DNA of 64,000 nt, taken from assembly GCF_028689785.1 (NCBI RefSeq), contig NZ_JAQVCN010000015.1, forward strand, positions 1-64,000, in the 5' to 3' direction. The stretch comes from Zoogloea sp. (GTDB lineage Bacteria; Pseudomonadota; Gammaproteobacteria; Burkholderiales; Rhodocyclaceae). A program made the translations under genes and the position numbers. Below the pieces are notes generated by a model. It made no database searches, had not been told where the DNA came from, and saw nothing but the letters and a program-made list of their open reading frames with translations. Shown here in pieces: positions 34,916 through 43,017 of the stretch. Positions within the stretch are counted from its first letter, which is position 1. Each line of letters opens with the position of its first letter.

Positions 34916-36298
34916 TTAGTCGAAGTCGCCTGTCAGCAGGTGCCTTGAGTCACGGGAGCGGGCCGGAAGGTTGTTTGCAAGTTTTCGCGCGCACCTAGAC
35001 CAATCCCACCCAGCGGGGCATTGCTCGTTAATCCACCAGCGAGCGGCAAGATATGGATTGAATTTACCACGCCCCACTCTTGCCAATGCCAGACCGTTGC
35101 GAGCGGCACGCTCGGCGTATTTCGCCCACTTCTCGTTGTCGGGGAACATAGCCTCAAGCTGCGCACTTCCCACTGAATCAAACAGGCCCTCAAGCTCCTG
35201 CTCATAATCTCTCGGCTCGCCCCCAGCCCCATGGAGCGCACCTCCCGGCGCCCGCTCAATCCGTCGCGCTTCCGCTTCGATCCGCTCGTCCTCCAGGCGC
35301 TTGACCTCGGCTGCGGACTCTTCCTGCCGCTTGCGGACGGCCTCCTGCTGGGCGCGCAGCTCGGCGGCCTGGCGGTCAAGTTCAGCGCGCACCTCCCGGG
35401 CCTTGGCCTCCTGGGCCTCACGCTGGCGGGCGATCTCGGCACGCTCGGCGGCAAGGCGGCCCCCTTCAGCGGCACGCTCCTCCGCGGCCTTGCGCTCTTC
35501 ATCTTGGCGGCGCGCTTCAGCCTCGGCACGCAGGCGGGCCAACTCTTCACGATTGGCACCCGCGCTGACGGGCTGCTCGGGAGTCTGCGGAAGCGGCTCC
35601 AATAGCTGGCGGACCATCGCGCCTCTCCATTGAGCGGCTTTCGCAGCGGCTTCCGACTTAGCTATTTGAGTGCGCTTACGCAGGTCTGCAAGAGACTCGA
35701 CCACCAGTGCGCGCCGCCGGCTTGCCTCTTCGGGGGAAATGTCGCGGGCGAAGACACCCTGGCTGTGATTCTCTTCTCGCTCCGCTTCATCAAGCTGTTC
35801 AGTAAGCGAGTATGCCAACTCCTGAGCCTCGATATCGGGCAGGCCGACGATCTGCTGGGCGCGTTCGGCTTCGACATAGGCTGCGCGAAGAGCTTGGCGC
35901 GGCAACTTTTTTCGAACCCCTCCCAGCTTCGATAGTTGATCTTCATCGAGCTGCCCAATTCGGCCTAGCCTCTCTTGGATGTAATTGCCAACTCCATAGA
36001 GCAAAAACGCAGCCAGTTCTTTCGCAGTAAAGGGGACTGGCAATAGTGGCGCAGCTTCCGGGTCCGTGTCGTCCTCAGTGTCACAGGCGGGGTTCCACTC
36101 GAATACATTCCCCGCCTCGATACCCTCCCCGCCTGAAGGGAACAGACCGATATAGGTTTCCGAAACATAAACTCCGGGGGTATGGCCGTCGTCTCGAAAC
36201 TCGAGAAATTCATAACCACCAGACTGGTTGTTGACCAGCTCCACGATGAACGTGGCGGTTTCCTTGCCAAACTGGCGGTAGGGCTGATGCTCCTGCAT
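34916..36298 (-). CDS. Unknown coiled-coil element protein, 460 aa
   Basis: 460 residues. AAGGAG lies 5 bp before the ATG. The N-terminal part (TATFIVELVNNQSGGYEFLEF) looks like a small beta domain. The centre (about 235-355) is a long charged coiled coil rich in Arg, Glu and Ala (ARLRAEAEARRQDEERKAAE). The C-terminal domain (FPDNEKWAKYAERAARNGLALARVGRGKFNPYLAARWWINEQ) is helical with conserved-looking tryptophans. No membrane segment, ATPase or nuclease motif is visible. It lies between the toxin-antitoxin pair and the origin-like repeats; function unknown. Confidence 0.75.
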   Translation of the reverse strand: MQEHQPYRQFGKETATFIVELVNNQSGGYEFLEFRDDGHTPGVYVSETYIGLFPSGGEGIEAGNVFEWNPACDTEDDTDPEAAPLLPVPFTAKELAAFLLYGVGNYIQERLGRIGQLDEDQLSKLGGVRKKLPRQALRAAYVEAERAQQIVGLPDIEAQELAYSLTEQLDEAEREENHSQGVFARDISPEEASRRRALVVESLADLRKRTQIAKSEAAAKAAQWRGAMVRQLLEPLPQTPEQPVSAGANREELARLRAEAEARRQDEERKAAEERAAEGGRLAAERAEIARQREAQEAKAREVRAELDRQAAELRAQQEAVRKRQEESAAEVKRLEDERIEAEARRIERAPGGALHGAGGEPRDYEQELEGLFDSVGSAQLEAMFPDNEKWAKYAERAARNGLALARVGRGKFNPYLAARWWINEQCPAGWDWSRCARKLANNLPARSRDSRHLLTGDFD

Positions 36299-36397
36299 CT
36301 GCGCTCCTTCGTGCGCCCTTCAATGGGGTGCCGCGCCAGGCGGGTGAAGGTGTCCCGCTTTTCGGTTGGCCGACCTAGGCGCGGCGGTGGTGCTCGG

Positions 36398-36685
36398 TCA
36401 GGCGGTCAGCGCCTCAATGACGGCGGCCGGGTTATGCTGAATGACGTTCAGCAGGACCAGCGCGGGGCCATGCGGGGCGCGGTCGCCTCGCTCCCAATGA
36501 CGCAGGGTCGCCGTCGAGAACCCGAAGCGGGCGGCGAACTGCTCCTGCGTCATGCCCACCTTGGCGCGAAGAGCCTTCACGTCCACCGGGCGTGGGCGGT
36601 GGATGCGGGTTTGCGGTGCGCGGCCTTCGGCGTGCTCGATGGCTTCCAGCAGGCCACGCTTGATGCTGTCGAATGCGGTGCTCAT
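36398..36685 (-). CDS. XRE-family antitoxin (HigA-like)
   Basis: 95 residues from the ATG at 36685. The HTH_3 domain reads VKALRAKVGMTQEQFAARFGFSTATLRHWERGDRAPHG in the C-terminal half, with a short N-terminal helix (FDSIKRGLLEAIEHAEG) likely to clamp the toxin. The start overlaps the toxin stop (ATGA). Toxin-first order is typical of HigBA-like modules. It would repress its own promoter and may stabilise the element. Confidence 0.85.
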   Translation of the reverse strand: MSTAFDSIKRGLLEAIEHAEGRAPQTRIHRPRPVDVKALRAKVGMTQEQFAARFGFSTATLRHWERGDRAPHGPALVLLNVIQHNPAAVIEALTA

Positions 36686-37023
36686 GGTCGTTTTTTCCTC
36701 CATGCTTCGATAAGTATTCCGACCAGTTCCGCAAGCTCGTTGCGCTCGCCCTTGGTCAGATTGGCGCGGTCGCCCTTGGCGAACAGCGTCAGCAGGTACA
36801 GCGGCATGCCTTCATCGTGGAAGTAGTAGATGATTCGCACACCTCCGCTTTTTCCCTGCCCGCCGCGTCGCCATCGCAGCTTGCGCACGCCTCCCGTGCC
36901 TTCCATCAAATCACCGTCCTTGGGGTGTTCTGCCAAGTAACGGATGACGTCTTGCCGCTCTCCCTCGCTCAGAAGCTTGTCGGCAGTGCGGATGTATTCG
37001 GACAGTTCAGCAACGGTCAGCAT
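36682..37023 (-). CDS. RelE/HigB-family toxin
   Basis: 113 residues. VRKLRWRRGGQGKSGGVRIIYYFHDEGMPLYLLTLFAKGDRANLT is the RelE/ParE fold core of the subgroup that pairs with short XRE antitoxins. Members usually cut mRNA on the ribosome. It lies between the integrase and the antitoxin gene, so it travels with the element. Strands and C-terminal helix appear intact, suggesting a functional toxin. Confidence 0.87.
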   Translation of the reverse strand: MLTVAELSEYIRTADKLLSEGERQDVIRYLAEHPKDGDLMEGTGGVRKLRWRRGGQGKSGGVRIIYYFHDEGMPLYLLTLFAKGDRANLTKGERNELAELVGILIEAWRKKRP

Positions 37024-37057
37024 GGGTTTGATTGTAATCCAATGGGACGGCTAGTGT

Positions 37058-38404
37058 TCATGCTTTCACCACCCGCAGCCCGGCCGGTTGTTCTTCCCTC
37101 GGCTGCTCGATGCCGGCCTGTTCCAGAATCCAGCCTTCAATCTTCGCGTGCCACATGCGCAGCAGGTCGAGCGGACGGCGGCGGTAGTGCTTCTCTGCGG
37201 TGGCACTGGGCTTGTGCCCCATGATTTGCGCAACGATGCCGGCGGGCACCTCCACCCACTCGGCCAGGGTGCCAAACGAACGGCGCAGGCCGTGGATTGA
37301 GAGGGGCGGAAGGCCTGCTGCCAACAGCGCCTTGTTGTGGGCAATGCGTGGCTCTTGGAGCCTTCCATCTTCGGCCGTGGTACTGGAGAACACCCACTCA
37401 TTCCGGCGCGGCAGAGACGCCAGCAACGCGGCCACGTAGGGTGTCAGCGGGATGGTGCGCTCTCCCTCCACCTTGTCCTTGATGGTGATGGACTTCCACT
37501 GAAAATCCACGTCAGCCCACTGGATGCCCGCCACCTCCTCCCGGCGCGCTCCAGTCAGCAGAGCCGTTTGCAGATACGCGGCGATGACGGGGTTTTGAAT
37601 CTGGCAGACGTGCGAGAACCACGCCGGCAACTGCTCCCGCTGAAGGCAATCATCCTTTGCCGCCTTCTTCGGCAGCGCTTCCTTCGCCTGGCGGGCGGCG
37701 CAAGCATCCGCATGGACTTGGCTGCGGTACTCGGGACGGTCGGCGCACCAATTCAGGAAGGCGCGTAGCAGCCCAAAAGCAAGCCGGGCGTGGGTCGGGC
37801 GGCGGTCGGCTTCCTCCTCCAGCCACACGCGCACCCGGTCGGCGTCAATCCGGGCCAGGGGAAGCAGCAGCAGCGGGCGCAGGGCTCCGGGCAGGGTCAA
37901 ATTGCTTTCCCCCTTCCTGCGGCCTCTGGTGCGCAGCTCGCCCCCTTCCTTGCTGACATTCTCATGGTCACGAATGTGCGGCTCGCTCCACTTGGCACGG
38001 CGGGCCTCGATGTAGGCATTCCAGGCCTCCAGTGCAGGCGATTCGATGCGCTCGGCTTCGCGCTTGGCGGCCTCGTCAGCGGCCTTCTTGGCTTCGATGG
38101 CGGCCAGCTTGTCAGCTTTCTCCTGGCGCGGGTCGATGCCCTGGTCAATCAGCGCTTGGAGGCGGCGGGCCTCGGTGCGGGCGTCGTCGAGGTTCCACAC
38201 CTTCACGTCGCCGATGGTGACGCGCAAAGGGGCCTTGTGGAGCTTACCGGCGAACACGAAGGACTTTGCCCCGGCGGGTGTCACTCTGACGCTGAGTTGC
38301 TTGGGGTCGTCATCGAACACATAGACCGCTTGGCTGCCAGTCGGTGGGGCCAGTTTGCGGATGCGGTCGAGGGTCAAGCGGATGCGTGAAGTGTCGCGGG
38401 CCAT
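37058..38404 (-). CDS. int: Tyrosine-type integrase
   Basis: 448 residues from the ATG at 38404 (AAGGAG 8 bp upstream); the longer frame runs into the terminal repeats. An N-terminal arm-binding domain of the P4-integrase type (QLSVRVTPAGAKSFVFAGKLHKAPLRVTIGDVKVWNLDDAR) precedes a core-binding domain and catalytic domain: Arg in LLTGARREEVAGIQW, HGLRRSF, and the nucleophile Tyr in AEKHYRRRP. It sits 175 bp from attR. It would recombine attP with the tRNA-Met 3' end. Confidence 0.95.
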   Translation of the reverse strand: MARDTSRIRLTLDRIRKLAPPTGSQAVYVFDDDPKQLSVRVTPAGAKSFVFAGKLHKAPLRVTIGDVKVWNLDDARTEARRLQALIDQGIDPRQEKADKLAAIEAKKAADEAAKREAERIESPALEAWNAYIEARRAKWSEPHIRDHENVSKEGGELRTRGRRKGESNLTLPGALRPLLLLPLARIDADRVRVWLEEEADRRPTHARLAFGLLRAFLNWCADRPEYRSQVHADACAARQAKEALPKKAAKDDCLQREQLPAWFSHVCQIQNPVIAAYLQTALLTGARREEVAGIQWADVDFQWKSITIKDKVEGERTIPLTPYVAALLASLPRRNEWVFSSTTAEDGRLQEPRIAHNKALLAAGLPPLSIHGLRRSFGTLAEWVEVPAGIVAQIMGHKPSATAEKHYRRRPLDLLRMWHAKIEGWILEQAGIEQPREEQPAGLRVVKA

Positions 38405-38441
38405 GGTCGTTGCTCCTTGGTGCCGGGAGCAAAAGAGATTC

Positions 38442-38463
38442 CATTGCTCCCCCATTGCTCCCG
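38442..38463 (+). repeat. Right copy of terminal tandem 10-mers, putative integrase arm sites
   Basis: Tandem CATTGCTCCC pair identical to 25226-25247. Nearby are a further TTGCTCC (38409-38416 region) and an inverted GGGAGCAA (near 38425-38432), all within the integrase leader, so integrase binding could also autoregulate int. Two CCCATCAAC copies (38476-38484, 38549-38557) lie further towards attR. Confidence 0.6.
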
Positions 38464-38579
38464 ATTCTAGCAACACCCATCAACATCGTTCAATGCAGAA
38501 AGAGCACACAATCCATATTTTTCAATTAGATATGTGATTTTATGAACCCCCATCAACGCCGAAAAATGCGATCACCTTC

Positions 38580-38627
38580 GGATTCATAACCCATAGGTCG
38601 GCGGTTCGACTCCGCCCATCACCACCA
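38580..38627 (+). repeat. attR: 48-bp tRNA-Met 3' half
   Basis: Exact copy of 25122-25169, lacking the 5' half of the tRNA, so it encodes no functional tRNA. By the usual logic this is the displaced original chromosomal tRNA 3' end. Confidence 0.93.
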
Positions 38628-38641
38628 CAGATTCAAGCAAA

Positions 38642-38670
38642 AAGGCCAATCCGCAAGGGTTGGCCTTTTT
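38642..38670 (+). terminator. Ancestral tRNA-Met terminator beyond attR
   Basis: Stem AAGGCCAATCC/GGGTTGGCCTT followed by TTTTT, nearly matching 25186-25213. It belongs to the chromosomal tRNA 3' flank. The stretch 38671-38799 beyond it shows no gene. Confidence 0.88.
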
Positions 38671-38799
38671 GCTTTTCAGACCGTGCGGTCACCGAACAGC
38701 CAGAGTTGGGCGCATCCCGACGTTAGCCACCTCTACCGGCGACGATAGTTCTTTTCGGCGGTCGCTGACACGCCGTTTCCCCACACCAGGAATACGTGC

Positions 38800-39042
38800 T
38801 CAGCTCTCCCACTCCCGATGCCGCACCAAACACCCGCGGATCCGCTCCACGGTCTCCTCTACCGGAGCCTTTCTCGATACCTCCAGCCCCAGATCCCGGG
38901 CAATGGCGTTCACCCTCGCCGGATTGAGAGGGATGCCGCCCCGGTCAATGGCGTCTATCAGCTGGCGAGCCCGGCCGATCTCCGTTAGCGGCGCGGCGCG
39001 CTGGAAACGCTGACGAACCCACAAAATGAAGCCGGCCTTCAT
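38800..39042 (-). CDS. Small unknown protein coupled to LRR kinase, 80 aa
   Basis: 80 residues (LWVRQRFQRAAPLTEIGRARQLIDAIDRGGIPLNPARVNAIARDLGLEV). Its ATG overlaps the kinase stop (ATGA), so it is translated with it. It is helical and soluble with no catalytic motif. The pairing suggests a partner, substrate or regulator of the kinase, but the family is not one I recognise with certainty. Confidence 0.7.
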   Translation of the reverse strand: MKAGFILWVRQRFQRAAPLTEIGRARQLIDAIDRGGIPLNPARVNAIARDLGLEVSRKAPVEETVERIRGCLVRHREWES

Positions 39043-40370
39043 TGCCCACCCCGCAAGGTCGAGAGCGCCCCCACCAGCTCGGCAAAGAGGGGCCTGGCGC
39101 CGGGGTCGAGGTGCAGGCAGCGGTCGCGCAGGGCAACCAGTGCCGGCATGACGGCGCCAGCAGGATCACTGTCGTCGGAGTGCTCGATGAGCTCCTCCAG
39201 CAGGCAGCCGAAGGCCCGCACCTCCAGGCGCTGCAACCCATCGGCCAGCGCGCGATCGTCCAGGGGAATGAATGACGCCGCCCCAAAATCCCCCAGCAGC
39301 GCCTTGCCATCGGGCCGGTGCAGAATGTTGTGGGCGTAGAGGTCGCCGTGCAGAATGCCCCGGGCATGCAGATGAGCAGCCACCGCAGCCATGTCGGCCG
39401 CCAGGCGCAGAGAGGCCGCCGCGGAAAGAGTCAGCCCGGGCGTGTATACATCCCGGGTGCATGAGGCGCGGCTGGGCGGCCCGGCGAGGGTGGAAAAGCC
39501 CGGATCGACCCGCTCCATCACCAACCCTTCGATACCCTCCGGATGGCCCTGCAGGCGCCCCAGCACCGGGATGAGGCCAACATGCCGGCCGCTGTCCAGA
39601 CACACCACCATCTCGTTGCCGGGCAGACCGTCGCTGGTGACGGCGCCCTTGAAGCACTTCACCGCCACATCCCGCGCGGCACCGTCGGCATCCCAGCGGG
39701 CCTGATGGATCACGCCTGAAGCCCCCTCACCCAACACCTGCTGCAGCATCAGCTCGCTCCAAGGCAAGCCGGGCACCTGGATGCACGCCTTGCGGGCAGC
39801 CTCCAGCCCGGCGCAGAAGGGATTGCCGGCATACGCCAGCCAGCTCAGGCGAGGCATCTTCAGCAGCCAGTCAGGCAGCTCGACAAGCCGGTTTGCAGCA
39901 ACACGCAGGAGCTCCAGGCGGGCACACCGGGCCAGCTCCACCGGCAGCGTTTCAAGCAGGTTGCCCGCCAGCATCAGCTTCTGCAGCCGCCCTCGGCGCC
40001 CGATGGACGCAGGCAGCTGCCTGATGCGGTTGTCGGTGAGGATCAGCCAGCGCAAACGGGGCGGTAGCGCCTCGGCAGGCACACTTTCGATGCGACACGA
40101 CTTGAAACCCACCATTTCGAGCTGTGGGCAGCGCCCCAGCACCTCGGGGAGGACGCGAAAGGGGTTGCCGGAGCAGAACAGCACGCGCAGGCGATGCAGG
40201 CGCGGCAGATCATCCGGCAGGCTGTCCAGCTGGTTGCCCGACAGATCCAGCACCTCCAGGCTGTCGGCGAAATCAAAGATCTCGTCGGGGAAATTGGTCA
40301 GACCAGAAGACAGGCGCAGTTCACGCGCTCCATGCAGACGCCCGGCGCGCAGCTCATCAAGGGTATCCAT
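39039..40370 (-). CDS. Leucine-rich-repeat protein kinase
   Basis: 443 residues from the ATG at 40370. About eight LRR units occupy residues 15-200 (SLEVLDLSGNQLDSLPDDL, LRWLILTDNRIRQLPASI, LQKLMLAGNLLETLPVEL). A protein-kinase-like domain follows: glycine loop LGEGASGVIHQARW, VAVKCF lysine, HGDLYAHNIL in place of the HRD loop, and GDFGAASF. Cytosolic, without signal peptide or membrane helix. Catalytic residues Lys, Asp, Asn and the DFG Asp are retained, so it is probably active. LRR-kinase fusions are eukaryote-like in style and scattered in proteobacteria. Confidence 0.9.
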   Translation of the reverse strand: MDTLDELRAGRLHGARELRLSSGLTNFPDEIFDFADSLEVLDLSGNQLDSLPDDLPRLHRLRVLFCSGNPFRVLPEVLGRCPQLEMVGFKSCRIESVPAEALPPRLRWLILTDNRIRQLPASIGRRGRLQKLMLAGNLLETLPVELARCARLELLRVAANRLVELPDWLLKMPRLSWLAYAGNPFCAGLEAARKACIQVPGLPWSELMLQQVLGEGASGVIHQARWDADGAARDVAVKCFKGAVTSDGLPGNEMVVCLDSGRHVGLIPVLGRLQGHPEGIEGLVMERVDPGFSTLAGPPSRASCTRDVYTPGLTLSAAASLRLAADMAAVAAHLHARGILHGDLYAHNILHRPDGKALLGDFGAASFIPLDDRALADGLQRLEVRAFGCLLEELIEHSDDSDPAGAVMPALVALRDRCLHLDPGARPLFAELVGALSTLRGGQ

Positions 40371-40401
40371 CGGCAATCAGATCGGCAGCCAGAACACAGA
40401 C

Positions 40402-41226
40402 CTACGGCACGCCGGCATCGCTCTCGCCCAGCTCGCGGCCCAAGCCAGGCTTGGTCAGCCGCCGCGCCACCCGGGCCCGGGACTCGCGCTCCTCGTGACG
40501 TGCCCGCGCCACCATGCTCTCGCGGACGAAGTCGATGTGCGCCCGCACGGCGGCCGAGGCGGCAGCGGGATCGCGGTTGCGAATACCGTCCCAGATCGCC
40601 CGGTGCTGATCACGCAGCTTCAGCCAGTCGCCGTCCTGGCGTCGCAAGTGACGCAGGTTGCGGTCAATGTGATCGTTGATGACCCGAAACAGGCTTGCCG
40701 TCAGATGACCGAACATGACGTTGTGGGCCGCTTCGGCAATGGCCTGATGAAAGGCCAGATCAGCCTTCACCTGCTGCTCCAGGACTTCCGGCGAGGTACC
40801 CTGGGCAAACAACGACTCCACTTGGGCAAAGGTATCACCGATGCGCAGCAGGTCGGCCTCGGTGGCGCGCTGGGCCGCCAGGGACGCGGCCTCACACTCC
40901 AGCATGCCGCGAAATTCGAGCAGATCCGCCTGGATGTTGGGGTGCTGGGCGAGCATGTCGTGCCAGGGGTCGGTAAAGCCCACATCGAGCCGGTCGGTCA
41001 CGTAGGTGCCGCCGCCCTGCCGGCTCTGCAGCAGCCCCTTGGACACCAGTTTCTGGAGCGCCTCGCGCAGGGACGGACGTGACACGCCCAGTTCAGCCGC
41101 CAACTCCCGTTCAGGCTGAAGGCGGTCACCGGGCTTCAGGGCACCATCCAGGATGCGCCGCTCAAACTCGTGGGCGATGGTGTCGGAAAGGCGCTGGACC
41201 GCCAGTTTGCCATTGGCCATGTACAT
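40402..41226 (-). CDS. lldR: FCD-family GntR transcriptional regulator of the lactate locus
   Basis: 274 residues from the ATG at 41226; the ATG at 41220 is an alternative. A GntR winged helix (LQPERELAAELGVSRPSLREALQKLVSKGLLQSRQGGGTYV) is followed by an all-helical FCD effector domain with histidines for metal and ligand binding. LldR/PdhR/GlcC-type regulators sense lactate, pyruvate or glycolate. It is divergent from the lutACB genes, and two TTGGT-N3-ACCA sites lie between them. It therefore probably represses the locus until lactate binds. Confidence 0.86.
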   Translation of the reverse strand: MYMANGKLAVQRLSDTIAHEFERRILDGALKPGDRLQPERELAAELGVSRPSLREALQKLVSKGLLQSRQGGGTYVTDRLDVGFTDPWHDMLAQHPNIQADLLEFRGMLECEAASLAAQRATEADLLRIGDTFAQVESLFAQGTSPEVLEQQVKADLAFHQAIAEAAHNVMFGHLTASLFRVINDHIDRNLRHLRRQDGDWLKLRDQHRAIWDGIRNRDPAAASAAVRAHIDFVRESMVARARHEERESRARVARRLTKPGLGRELGESDAGVP

Positions 41227-41236
41227 GCCACCTTGA

Positions 41237-41249
41237 TTGGTCAGACCAA
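41237..41249. promoter_or_regulatory. LldR-type operator, regulator-proximal
   Basis: TTGGTCAGACCAA, a perfect TTGGT/ACCAA palindrome with a 3-base centre, lies 11 bp upstream of the regulator start codon. It matches the known FCD (LldR/PdhR) operator form and would allow autoregulation. Confidence 0.75.
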
Positions 41250-41410
41250 AATTCTAGGTTGCCACCCCGAAGACCACAAGCCACCCACCTTTCCGCCCCC
41301 ACCCCGCCGCTATAGGTTTACCCCTATAACCCCATGAAATCAATCCTTTGAGTGCACCCCCCAATTGACGCGAAGAACATCGAAGCGTACATTTCCGTAC
41401 ATCCGATTAA

Positions 41411-41423
41411 TTGGTCTTACCAC
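41411..41423. promoter_or_regulatory. LldR-type operator, lut-proximal
   Basis: AATTGGTCTTACCAC contains the same TTGGT-N3-ACCA pattern about 80 bp before lutA. The two sites are 174 bp apart centre to centre, which would allow looping as described for E. coli lldPRD. Confidence 0.75.
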
Positions 41424-41503
41424 TTTACCGGAAAATCCAATACCACAGACAGTCAGGCCCGCTGCGACACCCCTCGTCGCGCACCGGCAGAACTGGAGGA
41501 GAC

Positions 41504-42346
41504 ATGAGCAAGGCCCCCGAGATGGCAGGCGCTGGTCACGGCACGCGCAGCTACCCCCCGCGACCAGAAGCGGTGTATTTCTACGGCACCTGCCTCGTGG
41601 ACATGTTCGTCCCCGAAGCCGGCATGGACGCCATCACCCTCCTGGAGCGGGAAGGCGTACGTGTGATCTTCCCCGACAACCAGACCTGCTGCGGCCAGCC
41701 CGCCTACACCAGCGGCTTCCCCGACGAAGCCCGCCAGGTGGTCGAATCCCAGCTCGATCTCTTCCCTGGCGACTACCCCATCGTGGTGCCCTCCGGCTCC
41801 TGCGGCGGCATGATCCGCTGGAACTGGGAGAAGGTCGTCGCCAGCGATCCAGCCCTCAAGGCCCGGGCCGCCGCCATCGCCGAACGCACTTTCGAGTTCG
41901 CGGAGTTTCTGGTGCATGTGCTGGACTTCAAGCGCCCTGATCAGGGCCCCGCCGTCACCGTGGCCCTGCATACCTCCTGCTCGGCCCGCCGCGAGATGGG
42001 CACCCTGCTGGTCGGCCGCGAGCTGCTCGCCCGCCTGGACAACGTGACCCTGGCCATCCACGATCACGAATCCGAATGCTGCGGCTTCGGCGGTACCTTC
42101 TCCCTCAAGCACCCGGACGTATCCACCGCCATGGTCAGCGACAAGGTCGCCTCCCTCAAGGCCACCGGCGCCTGCCAGATGGTCACTGCCGACTGCGGCT
42201 GCATGCTCAACATCACCCGCCGCGCAGCCCGGGAAGATCTGGATGCCGGCCGCACCACGCCGTCCCTGCCCGGCGAGCACCTGGCCACCTTCCTGCTCCA
42301 GCGCACCGGAGGCAGTGAGACCACCCGCAAGGAAGACGCCCGATGA
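41504..42346 (+). CDS. lutA: LutA/LldE iron-sulfur lactate utilisation subunit
   Basis: 280 residues from the ATG at 41504 (GGAGGAG upstream). Two CCG domains carry cysteine sets: NQTCCGQPAYTSGFPDEA with SCGG, and HTSCSARREMG with ESECCGFGGTFSLK and CGCMLN. With LutB and LutC it oxidises L-lactate to pyruvate in the cytosol/membrane periphery without the FMN enzyme LldD. First gene of the lactate operon; overlaps lutC by 4 bp. Confidence 0.93.
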   Translation: MSKAPEMAGAGHGTRSYPPRPEAVYFYGTCLVDMFVPEAGMDAITLLEREGVRVIFPDNQTCCGQPAYTSGFPDEARQVVESQLDLFPGDYPIVVPSGSCGGMIRWNWEKVVASDPALKARAAAIAERTFEFAEFLVHVLDFKRPDQGPAVTVALHTSCSARREMGTLLVGRELLARLDNVTLAIHDHESECCGFGGTFSLKHPDVSTAMVSDKVASLKATGACQMVTADCGCMLNITRRAAREDLDAGRTTPSLPGEHLATFLLQRTGGSETTRKEDAR

Positions 42347-43017
42347 GCGCCCGCGATCGCATCCTTGCCAAGCTGCGTGGCGCCCGCCCCGCCGAACCCC
42401 TGCCCCGCCCCGACCCGGCCCCCCACTACGCAGCCCGGGCTCGCAACGAATCGAAGGCCGAAGCGCTGACCCGCTTCCGCGCTGCCATTGAAGGCTTCCA
42501 CGCTGATGTGCATGTCACCACCGAAGCTGACTGGCCTGCCCTGCTCGCCCGCCTGTGCGCCGACAAGGGCGTGGGCACGCTCCTTTTCGGGGCTCAAACC
42601 CCGGCCGGCCGTCGCCTAGAACCCGCGACGTTTGCCGGCACCACCCTGCGCCCCTGGGCCGGTCAGGTGGAGGACATCAAGGCCGATCTGTTCCACCGGG
42701 TCGACGCTGGCTTCACCCAGACCCGCGGCGCCATCGCCGAGACCGGCAGCCTGATCCTGTGGTCGTCCGCCGACGAACCGCGCACCCTGTCGCTGGTCCC
42801 GCCGATCCACTTCGCCCTGCTCGACGCGGCCCACATTCACCCCACCTTCTACGACGCCCTGGTGAGTGAGAACTGGGCAGCAGGGCTGCCCACCAACGCC
42901 CTGCTGATCTCGGGCCCGTCCAAGACCGCCGACATCCAGCAGACCCTGGCCTACGGCGCCCACGGCCCGAAGGAGCTGATCGTGCTGGTCATCAATGCCG
43001 AAGGAGACCTGCAATGA
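42343..43017 (+). CDS. lutC: LutC/LldG lactate utilisation subunit
   Basis: 224 residues, LUD domain. RGAIAETGSLILWSSADEPRTLSLVPPIHFALL is the family core. Unlike LutA and LutB it has no cluster-binding cysteines. It is needed for the LutABC lactate oxidation complex, perhaps as an assembly or regulatory subunit. It overlaps lutA and lutB by 4 bp each, so the three are made together. Confidence 0.92.
   Translation: MSARDRILAKLRGARPAEPLPRPDPAPHYAARARNESKAEALTRFRAAIEGFHADVHVTTEADWPALLARLCADKGVGTLLFGAQTPAGRRLEPATFAGTTLRPWAGQVEDIKADLFHRVDAGFTQTRGAIAETGSLILWSSADEPRTLSLVPPIHFALLDAAHIHPTFYDALVSENWAAGLPTNALLISGPSKTADIQQTLAYGAHGPKELIVLVINAEGDLQ

Larger units (their letters stand above)
25122..38627. 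mobile_element. Integrative element (phage satellite or reduced prophage) in tRNA-Met
   Basis: A 13.5-kb block bounded by 48-bp direct repeats of the tRNA 3' half, with a tyrosine integrase at the right end. All but one recognised gene read leftwards. Contents are integrase, toxin-antitoxin pair, coiled-coil protein, small HTH genes, replication protein, DnaB helicase, HGGxSTG protein, a virion-associated-like protein, a C4-type RNA and small unknowns. Capsid, portal, terminase, tail and lysis genes are not seen. Flanking genes (miaB side, LRR kinase side) are ordinary chromosomal genes. Confidence 0.92.

Noticed and set aside
38580-38627. Second functional tRNA-Met
   Set aside because: Only the 3' half is present; no 5' acceptor strand or D arm precedes it.
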